A model generated the notes under the pieces. That model was not told the origin of the DNA, ran no database searches, and was given only the letters and a program-made list of their open reading frames with translations. From Amyelois transitella (lineage: Eukaryota; Arthropoda; Insecta; Lepidoptera; Pyralidae): DNA of 64,000 nt. The number at the start of each line of letters is the position of its first letter. Positions within the stretch are counted from its first letter, which is position 1. The position numbers and the translations under genes were made by a program. The stretch lies in assembly GCF_032362555.1 (NCBI RefSeq), contig NC_083534.1, positions 1,826,001 through 1,890,000 on the forward strand, in the 5' to 3' direction. Below, piece by piece: positions 18,493-28,788 of the stretch.

Positions 18493-20207
18493 ATGGAGTG
18501 GACGGAGGAGAACTGTTTACGCTTAATTGAAACATATAAAAGATTTCCAGTTTTGTGGGATCCTAAAGATCAATATTACTATAGAAAAAATGTAAAAAAT
18601 GATGCGTGGAAAGAAATTGGTGCTATAATGGGAAGCGATTATGAACAATGCCGTAGCAAACTGTTAAGTCTTTTATCTTCTTTTAGAAGAGAGAAAGGAA
18701 AAAGTCAAAAAAGTAAAGGGACAGGGAAAGGCGAGTAAAAAACTATTTGTTACTTTTTATGTTTTATTTTATTAGTTAAATTGACTATGTAACTAATATT
18801 ATTCTATATTTTTAGGTACATCCGAGACTTACAAAAGTAGATGGTTTGCCTATGACGCTTTTTCCTTTTTAGCTGATCGGGATAAACCAAGGAAACGTAT
18901 AAATACTGTAAGTAATTAAATCAACAATATTTATCTTGAAATGCAATACGGCCTTCATTTACGCAATAAGAAGCAATCTCATCTCTTATTTCGTTTATTT
19001 CTCTTGAATATCTTATTTGTGATGTTTGAATATTTGAAAGAGATGTCAAATTAGGTACGGATTGATTTATATACATATTGGAATTAGTTGTATAACTATC
19101 GGTGGCGTTCTGTTTCAAATAATTATGCAAGTGAATAATACTCATAACGACTACTTCAGCAACTTCTGGTTTTAATATCATAGGTTTTCTAAGTACCCTA
19201 AAAATGGATGATGCAATGCCAAAGGCACTCTCAACAATTCTGCGAGCTCTGCTTAATCTATAGTTAAAAATGCGTTCCGGAGTGCCTTTACTGTGGTTAC
19301 CGGAGTATGGTTTCATCACATGTTTATCTAGAGCAAAAGCGCTGTCAGCAACAAAGAAGTAGGGTATCGCTTTAGTCCTGTAAGGTAATGCTTTTTCTTG
19401 TGGTAAATTTAAGGAGCCATTTTGCATCATCTTGTAGAACTCTGTATCTTTGAATATCCCTCCATCAGATATACGCCCCTGGCAACCAACATCAGCAAAC
19501 ATAAATTTATAATCTGAGTCTACCAGTGCAAACAGAACAATACTAAAAGTAGATTTGTAATTATGATATTCAGTTCCACTTTTCGGAGGTGCCTGTATGA
19601 CTATATGTTTACCGTCTATTGCGCCAATGCAATGGGGCAAATGCCATTTATCTTCGAATCCTTTACTCACTTCTAGCCATATTTCTGGTCTCCTTGGCAC
19701 CTGAAAAATAATAATATAAATATAAAAACATTATTACAGGAACAGGCAGATATAGAACAAGATAAAGTGGATGAGCGACAGGTACAAGATGATGGAATAA
19801 ATACTGACACTGAAAGCGACCTGTCTTTTATTGAACCTCCGCCGTCCAAAAAGAAAAAATCGACGGATGATAAAATCGTAACTGAAGCCCTACAATGTTT
19901 AAAGACTGCTACAGAAAAATTGAGCGATAATTCCAAATTGTCACAAGAAGTACATTCATTTATAAATTTTATTGGAGCCAAAATGGAATCTTATTCACGT
20001 TCAACAAAAAATATGGTTCAACAGGCAATATTTGATGTCATAATGAAAGCTGATTCTGGGTACTATGATTATCAACCAAATATGCAAGTGTCAACGCAAG
20101 GTTATACAACTTATTCTCAAAGTGCTTCTACGTCCAGACCGCACAGTCAGGAAAGTAATTATTCGGCAGAAGATACGAATGACAGCTACAGTGATTTGTT
20201 TCAATAA
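18493..20207 (+). CDS. Harb-L1 MADF-BESS protein (3 exons, one GC-AG intron)
   Basis: Exons 18493-18730, 18816-18907 and 19740-20207. Exon 1 gives MEWTEENCLRLIETYKRFPV, AWKEIGAIM and a Lys/Ser linker; exon 2 completes the MADF domain (SRWFAYDAFSFLAD); exon 3 holds a PPPSKKKKST basic stretch, a BESS-like segment (VHSFINFIGAKMESYSRSTK), QGYTTYS and ends SYSDLFQ. The first intron appears to use a GC donor (AAAG|GCGAGT), because only this keeps the frame. The same site is present in L2 and L3. Confidence 0.87.
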
Positions 20208-20719
20208 TAACTACTTTCTTTTTGTAAACTTATATGTTGCTTATAAAAAAGGCTATGTGATTATTTAATAAAGATAATTAGAAAAATACTCACACGTACG
20301 TTTTCCTTTAAACACTTGATAATCGCCAAACACACTTCAGGAATAATAATACTTATACTTTGCTTAGAAATTCTAAAAAGGTACTGCAAGCTTGTGTAGG
20401 AATCTCCAGTGGCCAAGAATCGTAATGTCAAACTTAATTTATTTTCAACTGAAATTGGTAGCCTAAAATGCGTTTCCTTTTTAGCAATCTTGAAACTAAG
20501 CATGTGTAGTAGATTTTCATATAATTCTGGTGACAATTTTAAAAAATTTGCATAGTGGCCGCTTAATTGATGGCTTTTTAACTCCGCTACTATATTCTGT
20601 TTTCTTTTAAAAATAGGATTTTGCCACCAACGCCGTTGTCTCTTTTTTTTCCTTTTTATCAGTAATATAATAGCTAATGATGCAGCAATTATATTAAAAG
20701 CACTAGTGTCGTCCGACAT
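18921..20719 (-). CDS. Harb-L1 HARBI1-like DDE transposase (2 exons)
   Basis: Exon 1 20294-20719 (MSDDTSAFNIIAASLA..., RRWWQNPIF, LSLTLRFLATGDSYTSLQYL, ending NVR at GTGAGT). Exon 2 18921-19700 (VPRRPEIWLE, acceptor TTTCAG) with GAIDGKHIVI, VADSAFAL, FNYRLSRARRIVESAFGI and C-terminus IAFQDKYC. Intron just before the catalytic core, as in Harb-E. All catalytic acids are present and the frames are open, so this gene looks intact although the element end is broken. Confidence 0.92.
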
Positions 20720-20801
20720 CTTCGAAAGTACTGAGCCAGTAAATGGAACTGTAAGCGCGAGGATTGAGTACGCGCAGATCGCGCGCCGCGCGCACGCCTT
20801 A

Positions 20802-21090
20802 AGCCCCGGATACACTAGGGAACATTTTGTCCCGCAACATGACGCGCAACACAAAATATACGTGACGCTGCAACGTTGCATAGTGTCCCGCAACATGACC
20901 CACAACATTGTACGTGACGCGGGGCATGTTGCTTGCTCCCGCCTCGTGAGCGAGCGCATGTGTCCCGCGTCAGTGTTGCGGCATTTGTCACCGAGTATAG
21001 TCGCGTACGCAACGTGCCTTTAAAATGTCTGTTGTGTGGGGAAATGATACCGTGCTTTTGCTTATTGAGCTTTACGAAAGTCGTGACTTG
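20802..21090 (+). mobile_element. Harb-E copy 3: left end only, with the start of MADF exon 1
   Basis: Matches the first 289 bp of E1/E2 including the terminus AGCCCCGGATACACTAGGGA. The first 22 codons of the MADF gene (MSVVWGNDTVLLLIELYESR, from 21025) are present, then Harb-D2 begins at TTA (21091-21093). The continuation expected after D2 (TTATGGGATACTTC...) is not found at 27665. Confidence 0.92.
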
Positions 21091-21527
21091 TTAAGGCCTA
21101 CGCAGACCGGGACGGAATGGCAAGGGATTTTAATTTTTACTAATGGACATTCAACCGTACTGTTACAGAAATACGACATAAATTGCTATGCTTTAAAATG
21201 ATGCCGTGGCATTGAAAGGGATTTAATCGAAAAGACACGCCACAGGCTCCCGTGGCGGGATGCCGCGGCATACTGCGGTAGGCAACGGCATGACACGGAC
21301 TCCGGCGCTCGTCACAGGCTCCCGTGGCGGGATGCCGCGGCATACTGCGGTAGGCAACGGCATGACACGGACTCCAGCGCTCGTAGTAATATACTGCGGG
21401 GTGCGGCGGTGGGGGTAGAGAAGCGGGGAATGCACACCATTGACCATCCATTTGCGCCCGCGTCTTTGACGACTGTGTACCTACGTGTTTTTTTCGGAGA
21501 CCAGTTTTTTACGTTTTTTATTCCAAC

Positions 21528-24500
21528 ATGGAGGAAAAATTAATAACATTAGTTCAAGCCTATGATTATTTATATAATATGTCATCAAAACATTATATGA
21601 ACACTCAAATGAAGAACAATGCGTGGAGAATAATTGGGACAGAAATGAATAAAACAGGTAAATATTTTTGCAATATAATTATATTTTAATACTTCACACG
21701 GTATTAATGTCTATTTACAATATCGTTTTGCCATGGAATCGAGCCCTCATCAGAGTTAAAGTAATCTTTAAGCCCCGGATACACTAGGGAACATTTTGTC
21801 CCGCAACATGACGCGCAACACAAAATATACGTGACGCTGCAACGTTGCATAGTGTCCCGCAACATGACCCACAACATTGTACGTGACGCGGGGCATGTTG
21901 CTTGCTCCCGCCTCGTGAGCGAGCGCATGTGTCCCGCGTCAGTGTTGCGGCATTTGTCACCGAGTATAGTCGCGTACGCAACGTGCCTTTAAAATGTCTG
22001 TTGTGTGGGGAAATGATACCGTGCTTTTGCTTATTGAGCTTTACGAAAGTCGTGACTTGTTATGGGATACTTCACACCGTGACTATCGAAATAAAATAAA
22101 GAAAAATGATGCATGGGAGGATATTGCCAAGGCGCTTAAATTGCCTAGAAAAGAAATAGAAGCCAAAGTACATACCCTGCGTTCGCAATTTGTCCGAGAA
22201 AGGAAGAAAGTGAAATCGTCAAAAACTACTGGCAGTGGACGAGAGGACATGAAGTCCAGTGCATGGTTTGCGTATGATGCAATGAAATTTTTGCTAAAGG
22301 GAGCCACAACGTCTGGAAGCTTGGACACTTTGGACACAAACGTAAGTTATGCTTTTTTATTTCTAATTTATTTATATTTACTAGCGGCCCGCCCCGGCTT
22401 CGCACGGGTAGCTAAATTTATACATACTTAATTTATTAATTTAAACTTTCTTCTATTTCTATTTCCTTTTTTCTGCCCATATGATGCTGTATTTTTTTAT
22501 CTTATCACTTATTTTATTATTATTTCACCTTATCACTACTAATATAATATGTATTATTTACATTAACTAAGATTTGTACACACCTCACCCACAAGACTTC
22601 ACTTCTAAAAGGATTGACGTTGTTCAATAACATTAAAAGAAAAAATATAGTACAATACTAGTTTATTCATTTAAAAATTATTCTGCCAGGGAACACGTCC
22701 TTCTTCACTCATGAAATATTCAGCAAATTTGTTTCTTATTTCCATAGCAGATTCAGGGTAGCGTCGTCCCATAGCATTTAAATTCGACATATTAACAGAG
22801 CCAGCTTCTCTGCGCCAAGATCCTTCTAAAATATCGTGATCCACATTTTCAGAATCAAAAGTTCCATGTGGGTTGTACAGTGATCTCGATTGACTATTTC
22901 GCCTTAAAAAATTATGGAGGTATATGCACGCCATTACAACAAGTTCAGCATTACAGGGTAGGATGGTTATGGGAGTTCGGAATATACGAAATACAACACC
23001 TAAGATACCGAACACATTTTCGACAATTCTTCTAGCTCTTGACAGTCGATAGTTGAAAATGCGTCTTGTTGTACCCACGTCATGATTACCGGGATATGGC
23101 TTCATCATGTTTTCTGTCAGTGCAAAGGCGCTGTCTCCTACAAGTACGTAAGGCATATTCGGCCCATCTTGTCGTATTGGGTCTGGAGTCGGCCAGTTGA
23201 GTTGGTTATCAGCCAAAGCTTTATAAAAAGCAGTCTCTTGGAATACTCCACTGTCAGAAGATTTTCCTTTAGCACCACAATTTGCATAGATAAAATTGTA
23301 ATTTGCATCGACAATACCCAATAGGACAATACTAAATTGTTCTTTATAGTTAAAATAGTCGCTTCCAGAATTCGAAGGAGCTTGGATCAAAACGTGTTTA
23401 CCGTCTATAGATCCAACGCAATGCGGAAAATTCCATATATTTTCAAAGCTTCTAGCCTTGGCTTTCCATTCATTTGCAGTAGCTGGGACCTGTAAAGAAA
23501 TTATTAAACATTAAATACTATTTTTACGTACTAATAATTAAGGATTCATGTCTAACAGATGTTTGAAATAATACAATACGTGTTTTATAGTCTATCCTTA
23601 TTATAATAATTGATTTAATATTTATATCATTAATTTTTCAGAGTCCACAAAGCCAAAACACGATTTCGTCTCCGGATGAAGATGTCGTTCTACAGTCTCA
23701 ATCTACCGTTCCAGAATTTCAATCTCCTCATCAACTAGAATCGCAATCTACCATTGATCAAGCAGAGCAACCTACAACCCCTGCACCAACACCTTCATCG
23801 TCGCGACCAACTCGCAAGAGGAGCCACCCCAATGAAGATAGATTAGAGGAGGCTTATGAAGTTCTGCATGCTGCTAAAAACAGAATGATGTCCCGAGATG
23901 AATTCGATGTTTATGGACAGTACGTAGGAACTGAGTTACGTGCATTAAATGACGAACACAGTGTAATTATGGCTAAATATTATATTAATAATATTTTATT
24001 AGATGCACGCTTAGGAAAATACCGTACAATTTATAATAATCAAAGCCAGCCAGTTGTTCAACAGGGCTATAGCACTGCATCCAGTGATATTAGCCCCGAG
24101 CCTTCTGAAGAGCATATTATACAAGATATACTTGAAACTATGGATTCCTCGAACACTAATAGCATTGATGGCACTAATACTAATTAATTTACGTTGGTCG
24201 CTATATCCATCTCGTACTCTTTAAAATTTATTTTACTGAAGATTAAAATACAATTATAAATAAAATATATGCGTTTTCTTTAACTTACCTTTACACATAT
24301 CTTCAATTTATTTATCAGTTCTTTACAAACTTCTGGTACTATTTTACGTATCAGTTGTTTTGACACTCGAAAAGTGTACGACAAAGAAGCATAAGAATCT
24401 CCAGTCGACAAGTACCTCAATGTAATGGCAAGTCTGATATGAGGACTAATAGCGTTTCGTAATATTGTATCCTGTTTGGCTATGGAAGATGCGATCATTT

Positions 24501-26917
24501 GCAACAAAGTTTCAAAATCAGATGATGACATGCGAGTAAAATTCACAAACGATCCGTCAGACATTCGGAGATCACTTAGAATATTTACTCTTCTTTCTCG
24601 TTGTAATAAGAAATTCCGCATCCACCACCTTCTCTTTCTCTTACGTTTCAACACACTCGATATAATTACTATGTACGCAGCACTAATAGCCACAACCTCC
24701 TCGGGCGACATTTCTATAAACACTGAGAAGTGTGGTCGACAAAATGTTCCGCGACATGTATCTCGGCACATTCCACGTAGTTGTTGAGCAACATGTTCCG
24801 CAACATGTTGCTCCATTTGTCCCCTAGTGTATCCGTGGCTTTAAACATCTCCCGTACTGTCGTACCATCTAATGCATTGTTCATATTATTATCGTTTTCT
24901 AAATTAATGCTTACACTTGCTATACTTTGACTTTCTGTGCTTGTACCACCTATGATGAAATTGTGTAAGCAAGTACATGCTAAAATGATATTATCAATAT
25001 ATTTTGGTTGAACCTGAATTCCTTTTTGACATAATTCGAAACGTTCTTGAAGTATACCAAATGCATTTTCGACGATACGCCTGGCTCTACTCAAACGATA
25101 ATTGTATATTTTCATTGCTTCATCTGTCAATCGGTCGCTACTAAATGGTCTCATAATGTTTGTGGTTAACGGAAAAGCCTCGTCTGCTATAAAAACATAG
25201 GGCAACTCAAGATCTGTCCTCGGTAAACGTTTTTTTGGGGGAATATCGAGGGCATTAGAAGTCAATTTTTTTCCAAATATTGAGTTTTGCATTATACCTC
25301 CATCACTATTTCGTCCATATGATCCTACATCTGCAATCACAAATTTATAATTTGCATCCACAACCGCTAGTAGCACGATACTAAAAAACTTTTTATAGTT
25401 CATGTAGAGACTTCCACTATTGCGAGGTGCCCTTATCCTAAAATGTTTACCATCTATTGCACCGATGCAGTTCGGGAAATTCCATTTTTCATCAAATTCC
25501 ATCGCGATTCGCGTCCATTTTTCCCTTGTTGGTTTTGGCATAACACTAGGCCTTAGGACATTCCAAATGACTTGGCAAGTTTCATGTACTATAGAGCGCA
25601 CTGTACTAAACCCCATACGATAGCTGTAACCTAGAGACTTGAAGCTACTTCCCGTGATCAAAAATCTGAAAGATAATATAAAGAGGGGTAAGTGAGGCAG
25701 AGTGAAAGACAGGGTACAGTTAAACAAAGTCAATTAAATAATACGATATATTTATTTATATATAATTATGAATTCCTCACGATATTTTCCTTCACCGTAA
25801 AGCCAGTGGTAATTTTTACTTAGAAAAAAAATTAGCTCAATATAATCCCATAAACATAGCTGGTGCTAACCTAGTCACCTAGTCACTATCTAAGGCCTTT
25901 TCCCATTACCTACTTATTCTGATTCTATACCATTTTACCTGCTTATGTTTTGTTTTAGGTGAAGAATGTCAGAAAATATGGAGTAATATACGTAATAATT
26001 TTAGGAAAGCTCTGAATAACAGAAAAACAAAGAGTGGTGACCCGTACACAAAGCGACGCCCTATCAAGTTTGAAAAAGAGCTGGAGTTTTTGAAAAAATT
26101 CATTCAGCACAGAAAACAAACCTCGAATTTGGACTCCTCTTCAGAGGATACGCAGACTTCTTTTGCAGAATCCGCTGTCGTTGATAGCGATGAACGTTCA
26201 GTTTCGCGAATGACCAATGATTCACACCATTCCTCAATAATACCAGAACCTACAACAACTGCTGAAATACTAAATAAATATATTGAATCGAAAAAGGAGG
26301 TGGACGCCATTGATTCGTTCTTTCAAACAATGGCTGCCACAGTAAAAAAGCTACCAAAAAGAGAGCAGGTCCGAATAAAGAGACAAATATTTAATATGGT
26401 AACTGACGCCGAATTAAACTACATAGAGGGAACTCCAGCTCCAACATCTGAAGATGTCTCTACCAATTTGCAACATCAACGACCATGCCGTACCGCTTTT
26501 ACTTCAAGATCTGGCTGTGGAACCGCGGCAGGCTTGGGCTATGAAGCTGTATCAGGATCTGGCTATGAAACCACCTCAAGATCTGGCTATGAAACCACCT
26601 CAAGATCTGGCTATGAAGCAGCTTCGGGGTCTGACTTTGGAACCGCCTCAGGCTCCGGTTATGAAGCAGCTTCGGGGTCTGGCTTTGGAACTGCCTCAGG
26701 CTCTGGTTATGAAGCAGCTTCGGGGTCTGGCTTTGGAACTGCCTCAGGCTCTGGTTATGAAGCAGCTTCGGGGTCTGGCTTTGGAACCGCCTCAGGTTCT
26801 GGCTATGAACCTGCTTCACGGTCTGGTTATGAAACCGCCTCGGGCCCTGGCTATGAAGCTGCTTCAGGGTCTGGCTACAAAACTGCAGTTTCTGAATACG
26901 AAACTAATCTAAAGTAG
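21528..26917 (+). CDS. Harb-D2 MADF-BESS protein with repeats (2 exons, intron enlarged by Harb-E2)
   Basis: Exon 1 21528-21657, exon 2 25959-26917. Same protein as in D1: MADF domain, BESS segment and the GYE/GFG octapeptide tail. Harb-E2 lies in the intron, so the coding exons are untouched. Splicing would have to remove 4.3 kb containing the E2 genes. It may still be expressed, while the transposase of the same element is destroyed. Confidence 0.88.
21994..24187 (+). CDS. Harb-E2 MADF-BESS protein (2 exons)
   Basis: Exons 21994-22341 and 23642-24187. Same protein as E1 with one visible substitution (REDM for REDV in exon 1). Complete MADF domain in exon 1, BESS-like segment and QGYSTAS in exon 2. 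The frame is open throughout. Confidence 0.92.
22671..24711 (-). CDS. Harb-E2 HARBI1-like DDE transposase (2 exons)
   Basis: Exon 1 24289-24711 and exon 2 22671-23489. Same motifs as E1: GSIDGKHVLI, VGDSAFAL and VENVFGIL, with the intron before the catalytic core. Both frames are open, and with matching termini and intact TTA flanks this copy looks fully autonomous. Confidence 0.93.
26501..26881. repeat. Coding minisatellite of Harb-D2
   Basis: Second copy of the 24/48-bp coding tandem repeat described in D1, with the same number and order of unit variants as far as I can read. Equal length in the two copies indicates that they separated very recently. Confidence 0.88.
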
Positions 26918-27667
26918 TAGGTACTCTAAATTAAGTAAAAAGAAATAAAGATCCAGGAATTATCAGTGAGAAGATTTATCAGTGCAAAAACATAAAAATC
27001 GTTATTATGTGTCTACAATTCATGATTGTATTTGGCAAAAAAAATTGTTTTTTTAATTAAATAAAAGAAGAAAATATTAAACTTATACAATCATTTAACT
27101 GCCCACCTCAAACACAAGGATAATCTTTGATCGGCTTCAATGGGGTTGCGAAAATTGGTCCTCTGTTTTTCGATATATGGTCGACATATATTCAACAGTG
27201 CTTGAAATTTCTCATAATCCATTCTATGATAGTCATAAAATTTTTGCACGTCGTATTTTAAGTCATTAAATAAATTATTGAATTCACCCTTTGATTCCCT
27301 TTCTTTCCATAAATTATCAACCCAAAATCTTCTTCTATTCCTATTATTAGCCTGTGCACTTTCTTCTTCATCTGCAATAATCGATATCAACACTAAATCC
27401 CAATCTACCATTGTAAAACTGAGGCACACCAACACTCAATCAAACGCAACTGAAGACTGCAGGCAGCAGGAGTCGCTGAGGCGTGCTTTGTCATGCCGCG
27501 GCACCCCGGGGCATGCCGGGGCATGCCGTGGCAAAGTGCTGGAATGCCGCGGCACGCCGTGGCATGCCGTGGTAAAATGCTGGTATGCCGCGGTATCTAA
27601 GCAGCCGGTGTGCGCTGACTCACGGCAAAATCCCTTGCCATGACGTCCCGGTCTGCGTAGGCCCTTA

Positions 27668-28104
27668 TAGATTGAAATATTTTATTGTAATATACATAAA
27701 AATATATTTTGTGATTTAGGAATGTTACAATTCTGTACATAAATGTATAATCACATACAGACAGATACTAGAGTGATCCTATAAGAGTTCTTTTTTTTTT
27801 TTTTTTTTTTTTTTTCATTTTCTCAGCACCCTTAATATTTTTTATTTATTTAATATTTGTTTCTGCAGGTACACAAGAGGTACCAAATCTACATATACAG
27901 TTAACTTACTTACATATGCTAACTAGAAGTACACCCGCGGTCCTGACGTCAGGACCGCGGGTGTACCTATTTTATTAAAAATCTTTACATAGAAGGAGGT
28001 ACACAGATTTTTAGGATAGGTACACTGAGGTACACATCAGGTACGTTTTTAATCCAAAACAGATATTAAAATCCGTGAGGTACACCCGCCATTCTGACAC
28101 ACAT
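27668..28104. mobile_element. H2a: right part of an H (MULE-type) element
   Basis: From 27668 to about 27800 it matches, in reverse, the core of the autonomous H3 (about 61395-61535). It then has a long T run and the full right arm ending in ACACACAT at 28104. A perfect 26-bp palindrome centred on TGACGTCA is at about 27936-27961. The left part is missing because Harb-D2 abuts. No gene in this stretch. Confidence 0.82.
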
Positions 28105-28519
28105 GTATTAATTACTTAAAATAAATTAAATTAATGACACCTGTTATAATTAATTTATTTTTAGTTACTTATACTGTAGTTATTTTTATAAAATAAAAAC
28201 GACGTCAAAGAAAAGAAATTTTTTTTTTTTCATTTTCTCAGCAACCTTAATATGTTTTATTTAATTAATATTTGTTTCTGCAGGTACACAAGAGGTACCA
28301 AATCTACATATACAGTTTACTTACTTACATATGCTAACTAGAAGTACACCCGCGGTCCTGACGTCAGGATGGCGGGTGTACCTATTTTATTTAAAATCTT
28401 TACATAGAAGGAGGTACACAGATTTTTAGGAGAGGTACACTGAGGTACACATCAGGTACGTTTTTAATCCAAAACAGATATTAAAATCCGTGAGGTACAC
28501 CCGCCATTCTGACACACAT
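28105..28519. mobile_element. H2b: right part of a second H element
   Basis: Begins with the AT-rich core seen in H1 (17440 onward) and continues with the right arm to ACACACAT at 28519. H2a seems to have inserted into the core of this copy. The next bases (CCTTAA) match flank X (8558-8563), suggesting that H2b had inserted beside that target. No gene. Confidence 0.8.
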
Positions 28520-28788
28520 CCTTAAGAGCCAAACCACACGGGCGGCGCGGCTGCGGCGCGGCGCCTGAGCGGCGCCGCTGCGGTTTTCTACATACAAAAA
28601 TGCATTGTAGCCACATGGCGCCGTGCGGTGTGCTCCGGCGCCGCACCGCGCGCGCATCGGATTCGAGACGAGGCGGGGAGGGGTGTAAGCAGAGCGGTGC
28701 CGGAGCGGCGCCGCAGTTGTTTGTTTGCGCAGCATAGGGAAGGACGCATGCTGGATTAAGTACGATCACGTAACCTGTACCTATTAAA

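Larger units (their letters stand above)
18237..20798. mobile_element. Harb-L copy 1: PIF/Harbinger, right end lost to Harb-E3
   Basis: Terminus GGGTGCGTCCACATCTGGCG after TAA (18234-18236). Both genes are complete. The right subterminal part stops at 20798 where Harb-E3 is inserted at TTA (20799-20801); L2 and L3 show the missing 135 bp or so. GC-rich subterminal array of GCGAATGTGCAGCTCGCG-like units at 18240-18440. Confidence 0.92.
21771..24840. mobile_element. Harb-E copy 2: complete, inside Harb-D2
   Basis: 3070 bp, same length as E1 (offset 9242), flanked by TTA on both sides (21768-21770, 24841-24843). The empty site is seen in D1 near 5724-5726. Only a few single-base differences from E1 were noticed, for example in the MADF exon near 22249 and in transposase exon 1 near 24463 and 24693. 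Confidence 0.95.
21704..27411 (-). pseudogene. Harb-D2 transposase, catalytic exon disrupted by Harb-E2
   Basis: Exon 1 27107-27411 is intact. Exon 2 is cut into 24844-25665 (bearing GAIDGKHFRI, IADEAFPL and VENAFGIL) and 21704-21770 (C-terminal DYFNSDEGSIPWQ segment). The insertion removes only about the last 20 codons from the catalytic domain, so a truncated product reading into E2 is conceivable, but a normal protein is not. Confidence 0.9.
21094..27664. mobile_element. Harb-D copy 2, split by Harb-E2
   Basis: Same termini and content as D1 (offset 16044 left and 19117 right of the insertion), interrupted by E2 (21771-24840, TTA at 21768-21770 and 24841-24843). I noticed only one base difference from D1 in the parts I compared (8227-8232 region against 27344-27349). 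It is flanked by TTA on both sides, but the left flank is Harb-E and the right flank is an H element, so the two flanks do not belong to one target. Confidence 0.93.

Noticed and set aside
20261-20959. 232-aa frame reading from Harb-L1 transposase into Harb-E3
   Set aside because: The N-terminal part is the E3 terminal repeat. The transposase starts at Met 20719.
24714-25733. 339-aa frame reading from the D2 transposase exon into Harb-E2
   Set aside because: It is a junction artefact at the nested insertion, not a designed fusion.
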